A stretch of 64,000 nucleotides of DNA from JAXMBX01 sp046349635 (GTDB lineage: Bacteria > Planctomycetota > Planctomycetia > Planctomycetales > Planctomycetaceae), in assembly GCA_046349635.1 (NCBI GenBank), contig JAXMBX010000002.1, positions 1 to 64,000 of the forward strand. The letters run 5' to 3'. Below are positions 63,598-64,000 of this stretch, piece after piece. The position numbers and the translations under genes are program-made. A model generated the notes under the pieces. It had not been told where the DNA came from. It did not search any database and saw only the letters and a program-made list of their open reading frames with translations. Each line of letters begins with the position of its first letter. Position 1 is the stretch's first letter.

Positions 63598-64000
63598 ATG
63601 CGCCGTCACTCATCACAACCCGATCGCATACGCAACGAGCTACGCCGCGGTTCGGCACCGGTGGAGTTCGTGATGGCGTTGCCGCTGTTGCTGTTGATGT
63701 TCGTGCTGATCATGTCGGTCGCGGTGTTTTCGCTGGGATACCTGAAGGCGACGATTGTCGCGCGGGCGAATGCGTGGGACGAGCGTCCGAATCGCCGCAG
63801 CCAATTACCGATGTCTTTCAGCCAGATCACCAGCAAGGGGGACATCTACTCGCGGCAGGATACGGAGAACCCGGTGTATCCCTCCGCGAAGATCAACTTC
63901 GGATCGGTGTCCGCCAGTCACGCCGTGCTGGGTGGTTCGTGGGACTACCATGAATTGCTGAAAGGAAACGGACCGCACTGGGAAGACATGGGGAAAGCGG
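63598..64000 (+). CDS. TadE-like pilus assembly protein, partial
   Basis: The frame opens at ATG 63598 and is still open at the window edge (134 codons visible). RRGSAPVEFVMALPLLLLMFVLIMSVAVFSLGYL is the TadE signature: Glu near the start of a hydrophobic helix after a Gly-Ser/Ala-rich leader. An ATIVARANAWDERPNR segment follows. It starts nine bases after the TadG-like stop. The rest is outside the window. Confidence 0.75.
   Translation, partial: MRRHSSQPDRIRNELRRGSAPVEFVMALPLLLLMFVLIMSVAVFSLGYLKATIVARANAWDERPNRRSQLPMSFSQITSKGDIYSRQDTENPVYPSAKINFGSVSASHAVLGGSWDYHELLKGNGPHWEDMGKA

Noticed and set aside
62491..63953. Overlapping open frames on both strands opposite the TadG-like gene
   Set aside because: They are Arg/Pro- or Gly/Glu-rich shadows of a gene with a clear TadG signature.
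1..64000. CRISPR array
   Set aside because: No series of regularly spaced direct repeats was seen anywhere in the window.

Overview
The window looks like a chromosomal segment of a planctomycete. No single marker proves this. The evidence is the combination: two GroELs around one GroES, many exported proteins of unknown function, a TIGR03067-type two-module exported protein, a giant Ser/Thr kinase with an nSTAND-like ATPase next to a formylglycine-generating-enzyme-like domain, an exported caspase-like protease, a Tad/Flp pilus locus and Kdo (LPS core) genes. The DNA is GC-rich by eye apart from parts of about 27.4-32 kb. Species cannot be assigned from sequence alone.

Layout. 1-5.9 kb: partial FdhF/YdeP-type molybdopterin oxidoreductase, trans-aconitate methyltransferase-like enzyme, an acidic membrane-anchored protein coupled to scpB, and an exported thioredoxin-fold protein. 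6.0-12.2 kb: protein-folding block groEL1-groES-groEL2, terminator, then dnaJ-grpE and an FmdB zinc ribbon; a very good sigma-54-type promoter precedes groEL1. 12.2-21.4 kb: CPBP protease, a gene with a doubly frameshifted N-terminus, a ceramidase-like/DUF3592 pair, small His-rich exported paralogues and an SGNH hydrolase. 21.6-22.6 kb: convergent bfr and bfd with a terminator between them; bfd has a strong promoter and an iron-box-like operator. 22.7-24.4 kb: a RuBisCO-like protein fused to a cupin. 24.7-26.6 kb: rfbC, a lipoprotein and a conserved hypothetical.

27.2-53.4 kb: a tRNA-Val gene carries an integrase remnant whose reading frame runs into the tRNA. Beyond it lies accessory, partly decayed DNA: fasciclin and PQQ-propeller pseudogenes, IS5-like and IS3-like relics, the kinase/FGE-like locus, orphan small genes, a histone-H1-like peptide, a Kdo/glycosyltransferase/transporter cluster in which kdtA is broken, and a complete but heavily frameshifted type I restriction-modification locus (hsdM-hsdS-hsdR). 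Many indels leave conserved protein sequence readable by changing frame. That fits either very recent decay or sequence error.

53.4-64 kb: intact again. An exported CsgG/DUF4384-like protein is divergent from an exported caspase-like protease with an Asn/Gln-rich N-terminus. A Tad pilus locus follows: CpaF ATPase, Flp pilin, prepilin peptidase, a short pilin-like peptide and three TadE/TadG-like proteins, the last cut by the window end.

The most notable items are the RuBisCO-like/cupin fusion, the prion-like caspase, the sigma-54 promoter before groEL1, a 72-73 bp structured repeat present twice, and a bacterioferritin lacking one ferroxidase ligand.
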